Below, piece after piece: positions 48,434-56,834 of a DNA stretch of 64,000 nt (within the stretch, counting starts at the first letter, position 1; the number at the start of each line of letters is the position of its first letter). Below the pieces are notes generated by a model. It had not been told where the DNA came from and searched no databases. It was given only the letters and a program-made list of their open reading frames with translations. The translations under genes were made by a program, and so were the position numbers. Source of the stretch: Aureibaculum flavum (GTDB lineage: Bacteria > Bacteroidota > Bacteroidia > Flavobacteriales > Flavobacteriaceae); assembly GCF_016406085.1 (NCBI RefSeq), contig NZ_JAEHFJ010000001.1:124001-188000 (forward strand). Direction: 5' to 3'.

Positions 48434-48853
48434 ATGGAATTAATTAAAAATAAACATATAAATCTAGCGATAATTATTGCAACTATTATCAACGCAATTG
48501 TTGGGGGATTTTTGGTTTATACCTCATTTCAAGGTCATTCAAGTTTCGGAATAATTTTAGGAGCTATATTACCAATTATTGCTTTGGTTTTATATATAAA
48601 TATTTATGGGAAATATGAAGATTTAGAGATAACAAAAGACCTCGAAAAAAAAATATTTAAACCGAGTATTAAAATTGTAATTACTCTTTTAGTTTTAATG
48701 GTAATTCTCGTGACTTGGATAAGTATTTCTCAGAATGAAATTTCTATTGATTCTGAGTATATATATTTTTTCACAATCGTTCTTTTGATATTTTTGATTC
48801 CAAATTTACTTGTTCAATTTGGATTCTATTTATTCTTAAAAAGAAAGTACTGA
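48434..48853 (+). CDS. Cassette gene 1: hypothetical membrane protein
   Basis: A 139-residue protein with four hydrophobic segments (about 6-28, 34-55, 72-93 and 105-130) and a charged middle loop. I took the ATG at 48434, 15 bases after the cassette edge CGTT, as in the other cassettes; the frame extends to 48398. No family recognised. After its stop, another frame stays open to 48933 and reads GEHIITDEIFRLKKEYRKV, so a frameshift near the A-run at 48853 may have shortened the protein. Confidence 0.6.
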   Translation: MELIKNKHINLAIIIATIINAIVGGFLVYTSFQGHSSFGIILGAILPIIALVLYINIYGKYEDLEITKDLEKKIFKPSIKIVITLLVLMVILVTWISISQNEISIDSEYIYFFTIVLLIFLIPNLLVQFGFYLFLKRKY

Positions 48854-48967
48854 AAAAAATAGAAAGTTTCTAGGTGAACATATTATAACTGATGAAATTT
48901 TTAGGTTGAAAAAGGAATATCGTAAAGTATAAAAAGTAAAATGTGTTGAGCGGAAAAAAGCCAATTG

Positions 48968-49188
48968 CCAACTCGGGCTATATGCCATTAATTTTGGCTT
49001 ATTAATTGGAATTTGGCAATTGCTTTTAAAATAGTTGCACTTCAAACACCCCATGCCGTAAGTTTGTTTTGTTTAGGGAAACGCAAGGGCAACGTAAAAA
49101 AATAGTTGAAAAGCGAAAAAATCTGTGTTTTAGCTATTAACTTTAGTGCTTTATAACATAAAATTAACGGCTTATAACCAAACGTTGG
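48968..49188 (+). repeat. attC-like repeat B, full length
   Basis: About 221 bases between cassette genes 1 and 2. Its ends, 48968-48995 (starting CCAACTCGGGC) and 49160-49188 (ending CAAACGTTGG), are imperfect inverted repeats with about 22 of 28 bases matching and one unpaired base. The inner part shares a 33-base identical block (49075-49107) with repeat C at 50489-50521. A nested hairpin, AATTGCCAA with TTGGCAATT, lies at its left end. No coding frame of interest. Confidence 0.75.
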
Positions 49189-49211
49189 CAAACATTTGAC
49201 GGAAACGCAAA

Positions 49212-49742
49212 ATGACGAAAAAACAAAGAAAAATATTTTATCCGACAATATTCATTTTAGGAATATTTTCAATGGTTTGGCAAGTTGTGATTTACAGGAA
49301 TACAATTATTGAATTGTCAATTTTAATTGGTATAATTTTAGTTATTGGAATTATCTCTTTTTTATTAGATTTTAAGAATTACGGAAAAACATATAATTAT
49401 AGCGGAATTGGACTTTACTTTTATTCTTCTATGCATTACGTTTGCGGATTTGGTTTTCTTGCTTGCTCAATTTTTATGTTAACTAATTATTATTTAGCAG
49501 ATAAAAAAACAACAACTGAAAATTATGAAATTATTGACCGAACTTTTCTTCCCAAAAGACCAGGAAAAGCTGGTTCTGAAAATAAGCCAGTTTTTATAAT
49601 TGAATATAAAGGAAAAAGGAAAGAATTAGTATTCTATTCTCAATTTTATAAAAAAATGAATTTATATAAAAGTGTGGAATTTGAAATACGAGATGGTTTT
49701 TTTGGATTTGATGTATTGAAAAATAAAAAACTGATTGAATAA
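49212..49742 (+). CDS. Cassette gene 2: hypothetical membrane protein
   Basis: A 176-residue protein with three transmembrane segments (about 10-30, 35-53 and 72-95) and a C-terminal soluble beta-rich domain (about 105-176; YEIIDRTFLPKRPGK, VFIIEYKGKRKELVF) reminiscent of DUF3592-like domains, without firm assignment. It is enclosed by CGTTGGCAAA at 49183-49192 and its complement TTTGCCAACG at 49750-49759. Confidence 0.7.
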   Translation: MTKKQRKIFYPTIFILGIFSMVWQVVIYRNTIIELSILIGIILVIGIISFLLDFKNYGKTYNYSGIGLYFYSSMHYVCGFGFLACSIFMLTNYYLADKKTTTENYEIIDRTFLPKRPGKAGSENKPVFIIEYKGKRKELVFYSQFYKKMNLYKSVEFEIRDGFFGFDVLKNKKLIE

Positions 49743-49749
49743 AAAACGA

Positions 49750-49775
49750 TTTGCCAACGCCCACACGTTGGCGGC
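49750..49775 (+). repeat. Minimal cassette junction
   Basis: TTTGCCAACG, six bases (CCCACA), then CGTTGGCGGC: perfect GCCAACG/CGTTGGC arms with nothing of the 200-base repeat between. It joins cassette 2 to cassette 3 and shows which bases are essential to the site: AAC and GTT with flanking cassette-specific bases. Confidence 0.65.
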
Positions 49776-49778
49776 ATT

Positions 49779-50405
49779 ATGAACAAACTAATTGCAATTT
49801 TATTAATATTTCTGATATTTGGATGTAAAAACATTTCAAATAATAATAAAGCGGAATTAACTGAAAAACCTGAATTGACCGAAAAGAGTCCTGAACAAAC
49901 AGAAAAATGGGACTTTAAACATTATCTAACTAAAGAGATTCAATATCCATTAGAAAAAATGAATAGAAAATCTATATCTGAATTAGACACTGGAACTTTA
50001 AGAGTTTGGCGATTTCCTGGCGGAGGAGCTGCATTTGAACAAATGTTGGAATTTAAAGAGTCTAATTCAGAATTAACATTTCACTCTTATGTTGATGAAA
50101 AATATGAAACCGAAATAGAATTGGCGGAGTTGAACTTCTCTGAAACAATTGTTGATAAAGGAATTAAAGAAAAATTAAAAGCAATAATTTCTGACCCAAA
50201 TTTCATAAATACAGAAGACAGTGAAAAGTATTGTGAACCTTCTTGGAGTTGTTCCGATGTTTACTTTATTCAATATACTAACGGCAAAGAAATTGGACAA
50301 TTTGTAGTGAATCACAACATTGAAGGGTGTGATAATAACAATGTCGAAAACTCGAAAAACATTTTCAAAATAATGAATAAAGTCGTAAAAAAATACAGCC
50401 GCTAA
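49779..50405 (+). CDS. Cassette gene 3: hypothetical lipoprotein
   Basis: A 208-residue lipoprotein (lipobox LIFGCK near residue 16) with a short repeat of ELTEKPELTEKSPEQTEK near residues 26-44, then a soluble domain with four cysteines in the last third (CEPSWSCSD, GCDNN). No family recognised. Its last codons and stop (AGCCGCTAA) overlap the cassette end. Confidence 0.7.
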   Translation: MNKLIAILLIFLIFGCKNISNNNKAELTEKPELTEKSPEQTEKWDFKHYLTKEIQYPLEKMNRKSISELDTGTLRVWRFPGGGAAFEQMLEFKESNSELTFHSYVDEKYETEIELAELNFSETIVDKGIKEKLKAIISDPNFINTEDSEKYCEPSWSCSDVYFIQYTNGKEIGQFVVNHNIEGCDNNNVENSKNIFKIMNKVVKKYSR

Positions 50406-50600
50406 TTTTAGCTTAGTTATTGGGTTTAGAGCAAGTGCTATTAAAATAGATACACTTCGACAACTCATACCCTTAGTAGGAATTGTTAAGGGAAACGCAA
50501 GGGCAACGTAAAAAAATAGTTTAAAAGCGAAAAGGGCTGTGTTTATCTATTAACTTTATTGCTTTATCAAAGAAAATTAACGGCACATAGCCAAACGTTA
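50398..50600 (+). repeat. attC-like repeat C, left end shortened
   Basis: About 200 bases aligned with repeat B from AATTTTAGCTTAGTTATTGG onward. The outer 20 bases of the left inverted repeat are missing, so the stop codon of cassette gene 3 lies in the repeat edge. The right end reads AAAATTAACGGCACATAGCC and then AAACGTTA. The segment 50489-50600 is about 85-90 percent identical by eye to 49075-49187. Confidence 0.7.
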
Positions 50601-50619
50601 CGAGCATAATAATAAAATT

Positions 50620-51630
50620 ATGAAAATAACAACAATATTTATTTTAATGACTAGCCTTTTTCTTGCTTGTGGAAATGCTACAAAGGAGAAAAAAGAACTA
50701 GTTGAAGGAACAACAGCCGAATTAAGCTCTGAACCAAAAATAGAATCACAAAACGATAGAGGAATTACGAAGGCTTATGAAATTATTAATTATCTTAAAA
50801 CTAAGGACTATAAAAAAGTCAGAGCTTCGTTTTTTAACCCAGTTGCGAAAAAAGTACCAGAGGAATTATTGAAAAAATATGTGGACAAAGCATCCGAACT
50901 AATTGCTGAATTTGGAATTCCAGAAAAGGAAAAAGTTTTAAGCCAAGTCTCTTCTGGTCAAATAAATGAACCGGAAATCACAAAAGAAAGAAATATTGAA
51001 TTTTTAATATACGCCTTTCCAATGCCACCAGCAAGAAAGAACGAACCACCGTTAAGAATGATTACTATTAGTTTTTTACCATCATTCGGATTTGACAAAA
51101 TGATAATGCTAAATGTCTTGGACAATTCAAATGTTAAAGAAGTAAAACCAGATTTTGAAAAATTAGATAAATTTGACTTTAAGCAATCGGACTTCAAAAG
51201 AATAAAAATTTATCATACTGGAGGTTCGCAGAAAAGCGGAAAAGACGGAGAACTAAGTGAGAAAATATCGGACTTGAAAAAAACTGTTCAGGAATCTCTA
51301 AATATAACTATCGAACTGATGTCAAAATCCAAAATTGAAAAAACAGAAATAGCAAATGATATAACTAGGTATAAAGGCAATCCAGAAACTATTTCATTGC
51401 ACTTAATACCTTATGAAAAACTTATGGTAATGCCGAATGAAATTGACCGACCATATTTTATGATTACACAAATCTTAGAGAATGAAAATGGAATCGTAGA
51501 AAAAGAGAAAGATTATATTATCGTCCGTCAATTTAAACAACTTAATTCGTCATATTTATATTATTTGAAAAAGTCGGAAAATATGGAGTTATATAACCAA
51601 TTAAAATCAATGGAAAATTATGCTCGCTAA
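50620..51630 (+). CDS. Cassette gene 4: hypothetical lipoprotein
   Basis: A 336-residue lipoprotein (lipobox LFLACG near residue 17). A helical first domain (about 45-110) contains AYEIINYLKTKDYKKVRASF, like small DUF3887-type domains of secreted Gram-positive and Bacteroidota proteins, but I make no firm call. It is enclosed by CGAGCATAAT (50601-50610) and ATTATGCTCG (51617-51626), the clearest pair of cassette ends in the array. Confidence 0.7.
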   Translation: MKITTIFILMTSLFLACGNATKEKKELVEGTTAELSSEPKIESQNDRGITKAYEIINYLKTKDYKKVRASFFNPVAKKVPEELLKKYVDKASELIAEFGIPEKEKVLSQVSSGQINEPEITKERNIEFLIYAFPMPPARKNEPPLRMITISFLPSFGFDKMIMLNVLDNSNVKEVKPDFEKLDKFDFKQSDFKRIKIYHTGGSQKSGKDGELSEKISDLKKTVQESLNITIELMSKSKIEKTEIANDITRYKGNPETISLHLIPYEKLMVMPNEIDRPYFMITQILENENGIVEKEKDYIIVRQFKQLNSSYLYYLKKSENMELYNQLKSMENYAR

Positions 51631-51836
51631 CAACAGCGTTTATGCCATTGATTTTGGATTATTTATTAAGATTTAGGAAAATACTTTTAACATGTTTTTT
51701 CTAAAATAACTCATTCCACAAGCAGAATCGCCAATTCAATCGTAATAGCTACGTAAAAAATAGTTAAAAAGCGAAAAGGTCAATGAATATTCTATTAACT
51801 TTATCACAGAAAATTAACGGAACATAGCCAAACGTA
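51627..51836 (+). repeat. attC-like repeat D
   Basis: About 210 bases. Its left end CTAACAACAGCGTTTATGCC and right end AACGGAACATAGCCAAACGTAG are imperfect inverted repeats (TTGATTTT against AAAATTAA inside). It aligns with repeats B and C through TATGCCATTgATTTTGG, ACGTAAAAAATAGTT (51751-51765) and CTATTAACTTTAT, but is more diverged in the middle. Confidence 0.7.
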
Positions 51837-51846
51837 GTAAAACATT

Positions 51847-52395
51847 ATGAGAATAAAACTAGTCATAACAATATTTTTCGTTGTCAATTTGAATGTTTAT
51901 TCTCAACATTCTAAAAAATTCATTGAATTAACTAAAACGATAAAACCTATTGATTCAATTATTAAAACCAAAAACTATAGTAACGGAAAAACTAAAAAAG
52001 TATCTAAATTTTTAGTTTACGAGTATGGAGAATATTCCTATAATATATTGAGTGGAAACCAACAAATATTTAATAAAACGGGGGAGCTATTTTTTGAGCA
52101 ATCTTATGACAATTTTGGAAACTTGTTATATCAAAAACAATTTAATAAATCTGGAGATGTTTATAAAATAATCGAAACCAGTCGAATTGATTTAATGGAT
52201 AATATTACAATTGAGCAAATATTAAATTCAAGTAAAGATATCTCTATTGAGAGTGTTGAAAGAGAATTTAATCAATCAGAAAAAGAAGGAAAACTCAAAC
52301 TGTGGAAAGAAGGAAAAAGATTGAATGGAAAAAAAATAGGACAATGGAAAACCTATAATCTTTGTGACAATACTTTCAAAATAAAAAATTACTAA
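51847..52395 (+). CDS. Cassette gene 5: hypothetical exported protein
   Basis: A 182-residue protein with a Sec signal peptide (about 1-19, ending VYSQ) and MORN-like stretches (NKTGELFFEQSYDNFGNLLY, NGKKIGQWKTYN). MORN-type repeats are common in Bacteroidota toxin-antitoxin-like and surface proteins, but no function follows. Enclosed by GTAGTAAAAC (51834-51843) and GTTTTACAAC (52409-52418). Confidence 0.7.
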   Translation: MRIKLVITIFFVVNLNVYSQHSKKFIELTKTIKPIDSIIKTKNYSNGKTKKVSKFLVYEYGEYSYNILSGNQQIFNKTGELFFEQSYDNFGNLLYQKQFNKSGDVYKIIETSRIDLMDNITIEQILNSSKDISIESVEREFNQSEKEGKLKLWKEGKRLNGKKIGQWKTYNLCDNTFKIKNY

Positions 52396-52418
52396 AGGAA
52401 TAAAAAACGTTTTACAAC

Positions 52419-52700
52419 AAGGGTAATCGGTGCACAAGCATCAAAATGACATATTGAACAAATAATCGGCTTGATTGTAGCTATTTTAAGAGACGCTATA
52501 ATTTTTCGCAATACTATTTTTAACTTTTTCAAGGCAGTTGTACCAGCTTATTTTGCAATTAAGAAGAACTATGTTTTTTCGGAAAATCTTTGCAAATTTT
52601 CTATTCCATTGTAATTTACTAAATTCATTATTTAACTACACAACAAACCATACGCGAGTAGTTAAACAAAGCCCTTCAAACTATCCAATTGCTTTCAAGC
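52419..52700. other. Gene-free stretch right of the cassette array
   Basis: After the last cassette edge the sequence AACAAGGGTAATCGG resembles the left end of an array repeat, but no right end of the conserved form follows. A hairpin TTTAACTAC/GTAGTTAAA at 52631-52666 lies 35 bases after the stop codon of the minus-strand TPR gene and may end its transcript. Nothing else recognised. Confidence 0.45.
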
Positions 52701-53417
52701 CTAGTTCAGTAATTTTTCTACTTCAGCAAAGGTTGCTTTATACTTACGAAGATTTTGTTTTGCAATATTTTTAGACTCTGAAGACAACTCATTTAAAATT
52801 TCCATTCCGTTAACGTGTTTTCCGTTAGCAAGTAGTAATTTGGCATATGCCAACCGTTCTTCATAATGGGTATAACTGCTATTAATTTGTTCTAACTGTG
52901 TTTGGGCCTCATTAAACCTATCTGTTTTCGCTAAAGCTTTACCGTATAAAAATTGCACATGCGATTTTTTAAATTCACCATGACTTTTTATCCTTTCCGC
53001 ATACATGATCACTTTTTTATAATTGCCCAACTTGTCATATGCTCTAACCAATTGCTTTTGTGTGTAAAAGTCATTTTCAAACCTACCTTCTAATGCTGAT
53101 TCATAATTGTTTATAGCATTATCAATGTCATTTAAATCAAGATAAGCATCTGCTAAATTTATTTTATTTTGAAAAGTATCGGAAAATTGCAGTTTAGCTT
53201 GTAAATCTTTTACTTTTTTAGTGGGATTAATTATAGAGGTAATTCCTTCAGTTATTGCCTCTGCATCACGTTTGTTATATACCTGAGTGATTAAGTAAAT
53301 AATACTACCCAATACCGGCACAAAAAGAATAATAAAGATCCAATAATATTGATTTTTGTTTTTTAATAAATGATAAATACAAAAGATTTGTAAAGCAACA
53401 ATTAGGTAATAAAGCAT
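52701..53417 (-). CDS. PLDc_N-like membrane domain with TPR repeats
   Basis: A 238-residue protein. Two N-terminal transmembrane segments (about 3-20 and 26-46; IFIILFVPVLGSIIYLI) resemble the PLDc_N domain. TPR repeats follow from about residue 75 to 220 (LADAYLDLNDIDNAINNYESAL). Its role is probably protein-protein scaffolding at the inner membrane. No gene partner nearby. Confidence 0.82.
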   Translation of the reverse strand: MLYYLIVALQIFCIYHLLKNKNQYYWIFIILFVPVLGSIIYLITQVYNKRDAEAITEGITSIINPTKKVKDLQAKLQFSDTFQNKINLADAYLDLNDIDNAINNYESALEGRFENDFYTQKQLVRAYDKLGNYKKVIMYAERIKSHGEFKKSHVQFLYGKALAKTDRFNEAQTQLEQINSSYTHYEERLAYAKLLLANGKHVNGMEILNELSSESKNIAKQNLRKYKATFAEVEKLLN

Positions 53418-53664
53418 CTTATAAAGATAATAAAACCAATAGTATAAACCATATAATTATAGAAGTCATTTTATATACTATACTACCCCTTTTCAAATTT
53501 GAATTATTATAAAAATTGCTAAAACATCCTGTTGTTCCTATTAATTTTTTATTAAAAACTCTATTCTCGATGTACTTTTCCCTTCGTTCGGAGCACTCGT
53601 CACAAGAAATCGGGAGACGTTCTTTGTTACTCTATTTTTCATGATACTGAACAGTTTAAATTAT

Positions 53665-55827
53665 TTACAAATTATCCAATTGATTTTTACTCTTATCATC
53701 ACTAATAGTCCAAAAGAAGCCTACAAAAAAGAAACGATCGGCACTAGGTACAATGGCTTGGCGTTGATACATTCCGTTTACATCAGGTGCATTGGCATAA
53801 TTATAACCGTACGTATTTTTAATTCCTAATAGGTTAGAAACCGACACAAATAGTATTTTTTGCTGTGAAATTAAATAACTCCAATTGACACTTAAATTAT
53901 TATAAGTTTTAGTTTTACCATTCATAAACTGATTCGTATTAGGATTGTCATAGGGTCTTCCGCTGGCAAAACTATAGGTTGCCCCAACTTGGCTACGCCA
54001 CTCGTTTATCCAATACTTCGTTACCAAAGAGGCGTTATGTTTTGTAGCAAAACTTGGGGTTACTTTATTGGGGAAATCCTGATACTTTCTTTCGGTATCT
54101 AAATACGAATAGGAAACCCAATACTGTAAGTTCTTGATATTTTTACTGTCTTTCCAAAATAGGTCTATCCCTTTTGCATATCCAAATCCGTTGTTGTTAA
54201 AATTTGCAGTTGGAACATCAAATTCGGTATCGTATCGTAACAAACTATTATAATCTTTATAATACAATTCCGCTCTAAACAATTGCTTGTTTTTTTTGTA
54301 TTGATAGTTTAGTATATAATGCGTAGCTTTTTGAAAGCTAAGGTTTTGCTGAATTTTAAGCTCATCATTTTGTGGTGTTTGATAAAAATCTCCGTAAGCA
54401 AATGACAGTTGCGATTTTCCGTTTAATTTATAAGCCAGCGATACTCTTGGTGAAAAAGCAAATTCTTTTAATAAGGCATTGTATTCACCTCGAACACCAA
54501 ATTTACCAGCAAAATTAGTAGAAAAAAACACTTCAGATTCCGCAAACAGAGCCCCCATTGTATGGGTAAATTCATATTGAAAGTTTTCAGTTTGGTTTAC
54601 ATTTCTTCTTTCATTAAAGTTAACGGAAGTCAATTCTACTCCATATAATAATTTGAATGCATTACTGAAGGTATGTTTTAATTTGGATTTAAAATGCAAC
54701 GCATTTTCCACATCATTTACATCGGTTTCTTCAAAACCTACGTCTGTATTGCTATTGCTATAGCTTAAACCTGTGGTCAGTTTTAAATCATTTCCAATAA
54801 AGCCATCATAAGACAAATTTGTATACCAATTGCTGTCTTTTAGTTTAAAACGAACTTGATTATCATAGTTAATATTTTCTTGCTCTACATCAAACTTAGA
54901 GAAGCTATATGCCGTATAAAACTTAAACAAACCATTTTTAGTATTATGTCGATATACCGCTTCACCAGAAAGAGATTCAGGGAATTTATTCCAGGTATCG
55001 GTATCAGGCACTAATTTAGTGTACGGAGCCAAATTGATATAACTTGCATTTATGGTCAACGCATCTTTTTCCCATTTTTGGGTATGACCTATACCAAGAC
55101 CCAATGTCATTAATGAAATATTGGTTTCATTTTGCTTTGGTTCATTAATCGTGTTCAATAACAAAACACTGGACAAGGCATTACCATATTCAGCAGAATA
55201 TCCGCCTGTACTAAAAGTAATACCGTCAAACAAAAATGGAGAATAGCGTCCTCTGGTTGGCGTGTTATTTGAAGTAGAGATATAAGGTTTAAAAACTTGT
55301 AATCCGTCAATATAAACGCCAGTTTCATCGGCCGTGCCACCACGGACAAATAAACGTCCGTCTTCCCCTACAGTTTGTGTACCTGGTAAGGTTTGTAAAG
55401 CACCAATAAAATCACCAGCAACACCTGCGGTTGTAACCACATCTAGCGGACTCATTACAGAAACAGCAGTAGTGCCACCCGCCTTAAACGAACCTGCGGA
55501 GAGTACAACTGCATCTAAAGTGTTTATAGCCTCTTTTAATACTATTTTAAGTCCATTTAAAGCATTAACGTTATCAAGTTGTTTATATGTATGAAAATTC
55601 AAATTAGAAACTATCAGCGTTTGCTCACCTGTTTCTGTTGTTGCAAACATAAATTTACCGTCTAAATCTGTTGTAGCACCGTCATAAGTATTTTCTAAAT
55701 ACACATTAGCACCTGGTATTGGTTCTCCTTTTTTGTCACTAACAGTACCCGAAATGGTTGTTTGAGCGTGGAGTTGGGTGAAAATTATTAAAAGTAGTAT
55801 GGTGAAAATTGTCTTTATAGCTCGCAT
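53665..55827 (-). CDS. TonB-dependent receptor with carboxypeptidase-like N-terminal domain
   Basis: A 720-residue outer-membrane receptor. After the signal peptide (about 1-22) comes a CarboxypepD_reg domain (about 25-105; ISGTVSDKKGEPIPGANVYLE), then the plug (about 115-225; GEDGRLFVRGGTADETGVYIDG) and a 22-strand barrel ending RFFFVGFFWTIS and a short tail. No SusD partner or substrate enzyme is adjacent, so the ligand is unknown. I took the ATG at 55827; the frame extends to 55848. Confidence 0.93.
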   Translation of the reverse strand: MRAIKTIFTILLLIIFTQLHAQTTISGTVSDKKGEPIPGANVYLENTYDGATTDLDGKFMFATTETGEQTLIVSNLNFHTYKQLDNVNALNGLKIVLKEAINTLDAVVLSAGSFKAGGTTAVSVMSPLDVVTTAGVAGDFIGALQTLPGTQTVGEDGRLFVRGGTADETGVYIDGLQVFKPYISTSNNTPTRGRYSPFLFDGITFSTGGYSAEYGNALSSVLLLNTINEPKQNETNISLMTLGLGIGHTQKWEKDALTINASYINLAPYTKLVPDTDTWNKFPESLSGEAVYRHNTKNGLFKFYTAYSFSKFDVEQENINYDNQVRFKLKDSNWYTNLSYDGFIGNDLKLTTGLSYSNSNTDVGFEETDVNDVENALHFKSKLKHTFSNAFKLLYGVELTSVNFNERRNVNQTENFQYEFTHTMGALFAESEVFFSTNFAGKFGVRGEYNALLKEFAFSPRVSLAYKLNGKSQLSFAYGDFYQTPQNDELKIQQNLSFQKATHYILNYQYKKNKQLFRAELYYKDYNSLLRYDTEFDVPTANFNNNGFGYAKGIDLFWKDSKNIKNLQYWVSYSYLDTERKYQDFPNKVTPSFATKHNASLVTKYWINEWRSQVGATYSFASGRPYDNPNTNQFMNGKTKTYNNLSVNWSYLISQQKILFVSVSNLLGIKNTYGYNYANAPDVNGMYQRQAIVPSADRFFFVGFFWTISDDKSKNQLDNL

Positions 55828-55990
55828 CGTGTTGATTTTATGATACAAATATTAAATAACTAAACGGCTAAGCATAAAAACAATATCTGAATTGTAATTC
55901 TTTTGGGATGAATTGTAAAAAATACTAATATTTAAAACTAAATGTCGTTTAGTATTCTAAACAAAAGCTTTGATATCTAGAATAAAAAAT

Positions 55991-56581
55991 ATGAAAATTA
56001 ATCTTTCTTTTTTAATTGCTATTAGTAGTATATTATTTCTTACAAATTGTAAATCAACCAAAGACATTGCTATTCTTCAAAATAAAAAGAAAGTATCGAT
56101 TAAAAAGAATGCTCAGATTGTTAGCATTGCAAAAAGTCCTTTTTCATTTTATTTCAAAATGAATAAATACACTAAAAACAGTCCCGTAGTTGCAAAATTA
56201 GCTGCCTTTTCAAACAAAACTGATTTAGATGCATTGAAGGTTGGCTTAAATGTTAGCCAAACGGAATGTTTTGCCTTTGGTGATGCATTAGCTCTAAGAC
56301 CAGTTAGTGGTTACGATGCTCTTTTTATTCTTGATTATGGGTATCATGCCTTGTATTATGAAAATTCATTAGAAAAATCAGTTGAATTTGTTTCTGAAAA
56401 AGACGATTTTACGAATGTCGCCTTTCATATAAATCAATTGTTTACTGGCGGTGAATACATTCCATTTGAGGCGTATCAATTATCGGAAATCTACATTGCT
56501 TTATTTATTGATGCAAATACAAATAACATTATTGATGAAGATGAGTTAACTAAGTTTACCCTTCAATTTAAAACCAATTAG
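55991..56581 (+). CDS. Hypothetical lipoprotein
   Basis: A 196-residue lipoprotein from the ATG at 55991 (lipobox LFLTNC near residue 19). The mature part has an acidic C-terminus with DANTNNIIDEDELTKFTL, resembling a calcium-binding loop. No family recognised. It is divergent from the TonB receptor gene. Confidence 0.75.
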   Translation: MKINLSFLIAISSILFLTNCKSTKDIAILQNKKKVSIKKNAQIVSIAKSPFSFYFKMNKYTKNSPVVAKLAAFSNKTDLDALKVGLNVSQTECFAFGDALALRPVSGYDALFILDYGYHALYYENSLEKSVEFVSEKDDFTNVAFHINQLFTGGEYIPFEAYQLSEIYIALFIDANTNNIIDEDELTKFTLQFKTN

Positions 56582-56834
56582 TTAACATACCAAGTGGCTT
56601 TAAAAAAAACAAAAGCCTAGACATAAATCAATATCCTCTTTGTGTTTTTTAAAAATGAATTGTTACCCTATTAACAATAGATTCAAACAAAGAATTTAAT
56701 CTTGATTATCAATGTTTTTAACAGTTGACATTCTCAATAAAAAATACGACCTTCGTTTAACTCCCGCTAATAGCAACACGTTTTTTCAAAAGCTATTGAA
56801 ATGGGTTTTATTTTAAACCCATCAAAATATTACT

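Larger units (their letters stand above)
48416..52418 (+). mobile_element. Integron-like array of five gene cassettes
   Basis: Five small plus-strand genes of unknown family, lying between minus-strand chromosomal genes, are separated by related repeats (48968-49188, 50398-50600, 51627-51836) and one minimal site (49750-49775). For each gene the bases after the upstream GTT are complementary to bases just after its stop: CGTTGGCAAA/TTTGCCAACG, GTTGGCGGC/GCCGCTAAT (7 of 9), CGAGCATAAT/ATTATGCTCG and GTAGTAAAAC/GTTTTACAAC (9 of 10), plus a weaker pair for the first. In integrons exactly this pairing arises because an attC site is rebuilt when a cassette circularises. No integrase is in the window, so the recombinase is unknown. 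Confidence 0.65.

Noticed and set aside
48968-51836. The repeats as copies of a MITE or insertion-sequence remnant.
   Set aside because: The bases flanking each repeat are not target-site duplications; the complementarity runs across each gene instead, which a MITE does not explain. Not fully excluded without strain comparison.
53560-53640. A GC-richer patch reading TTCGTTCGGAGCACTCGTC before the TonB receptor gene end.
   Set aside because: Looks like a scattered intergenic repeat, but only one copy is in the window and it has no clear structure.
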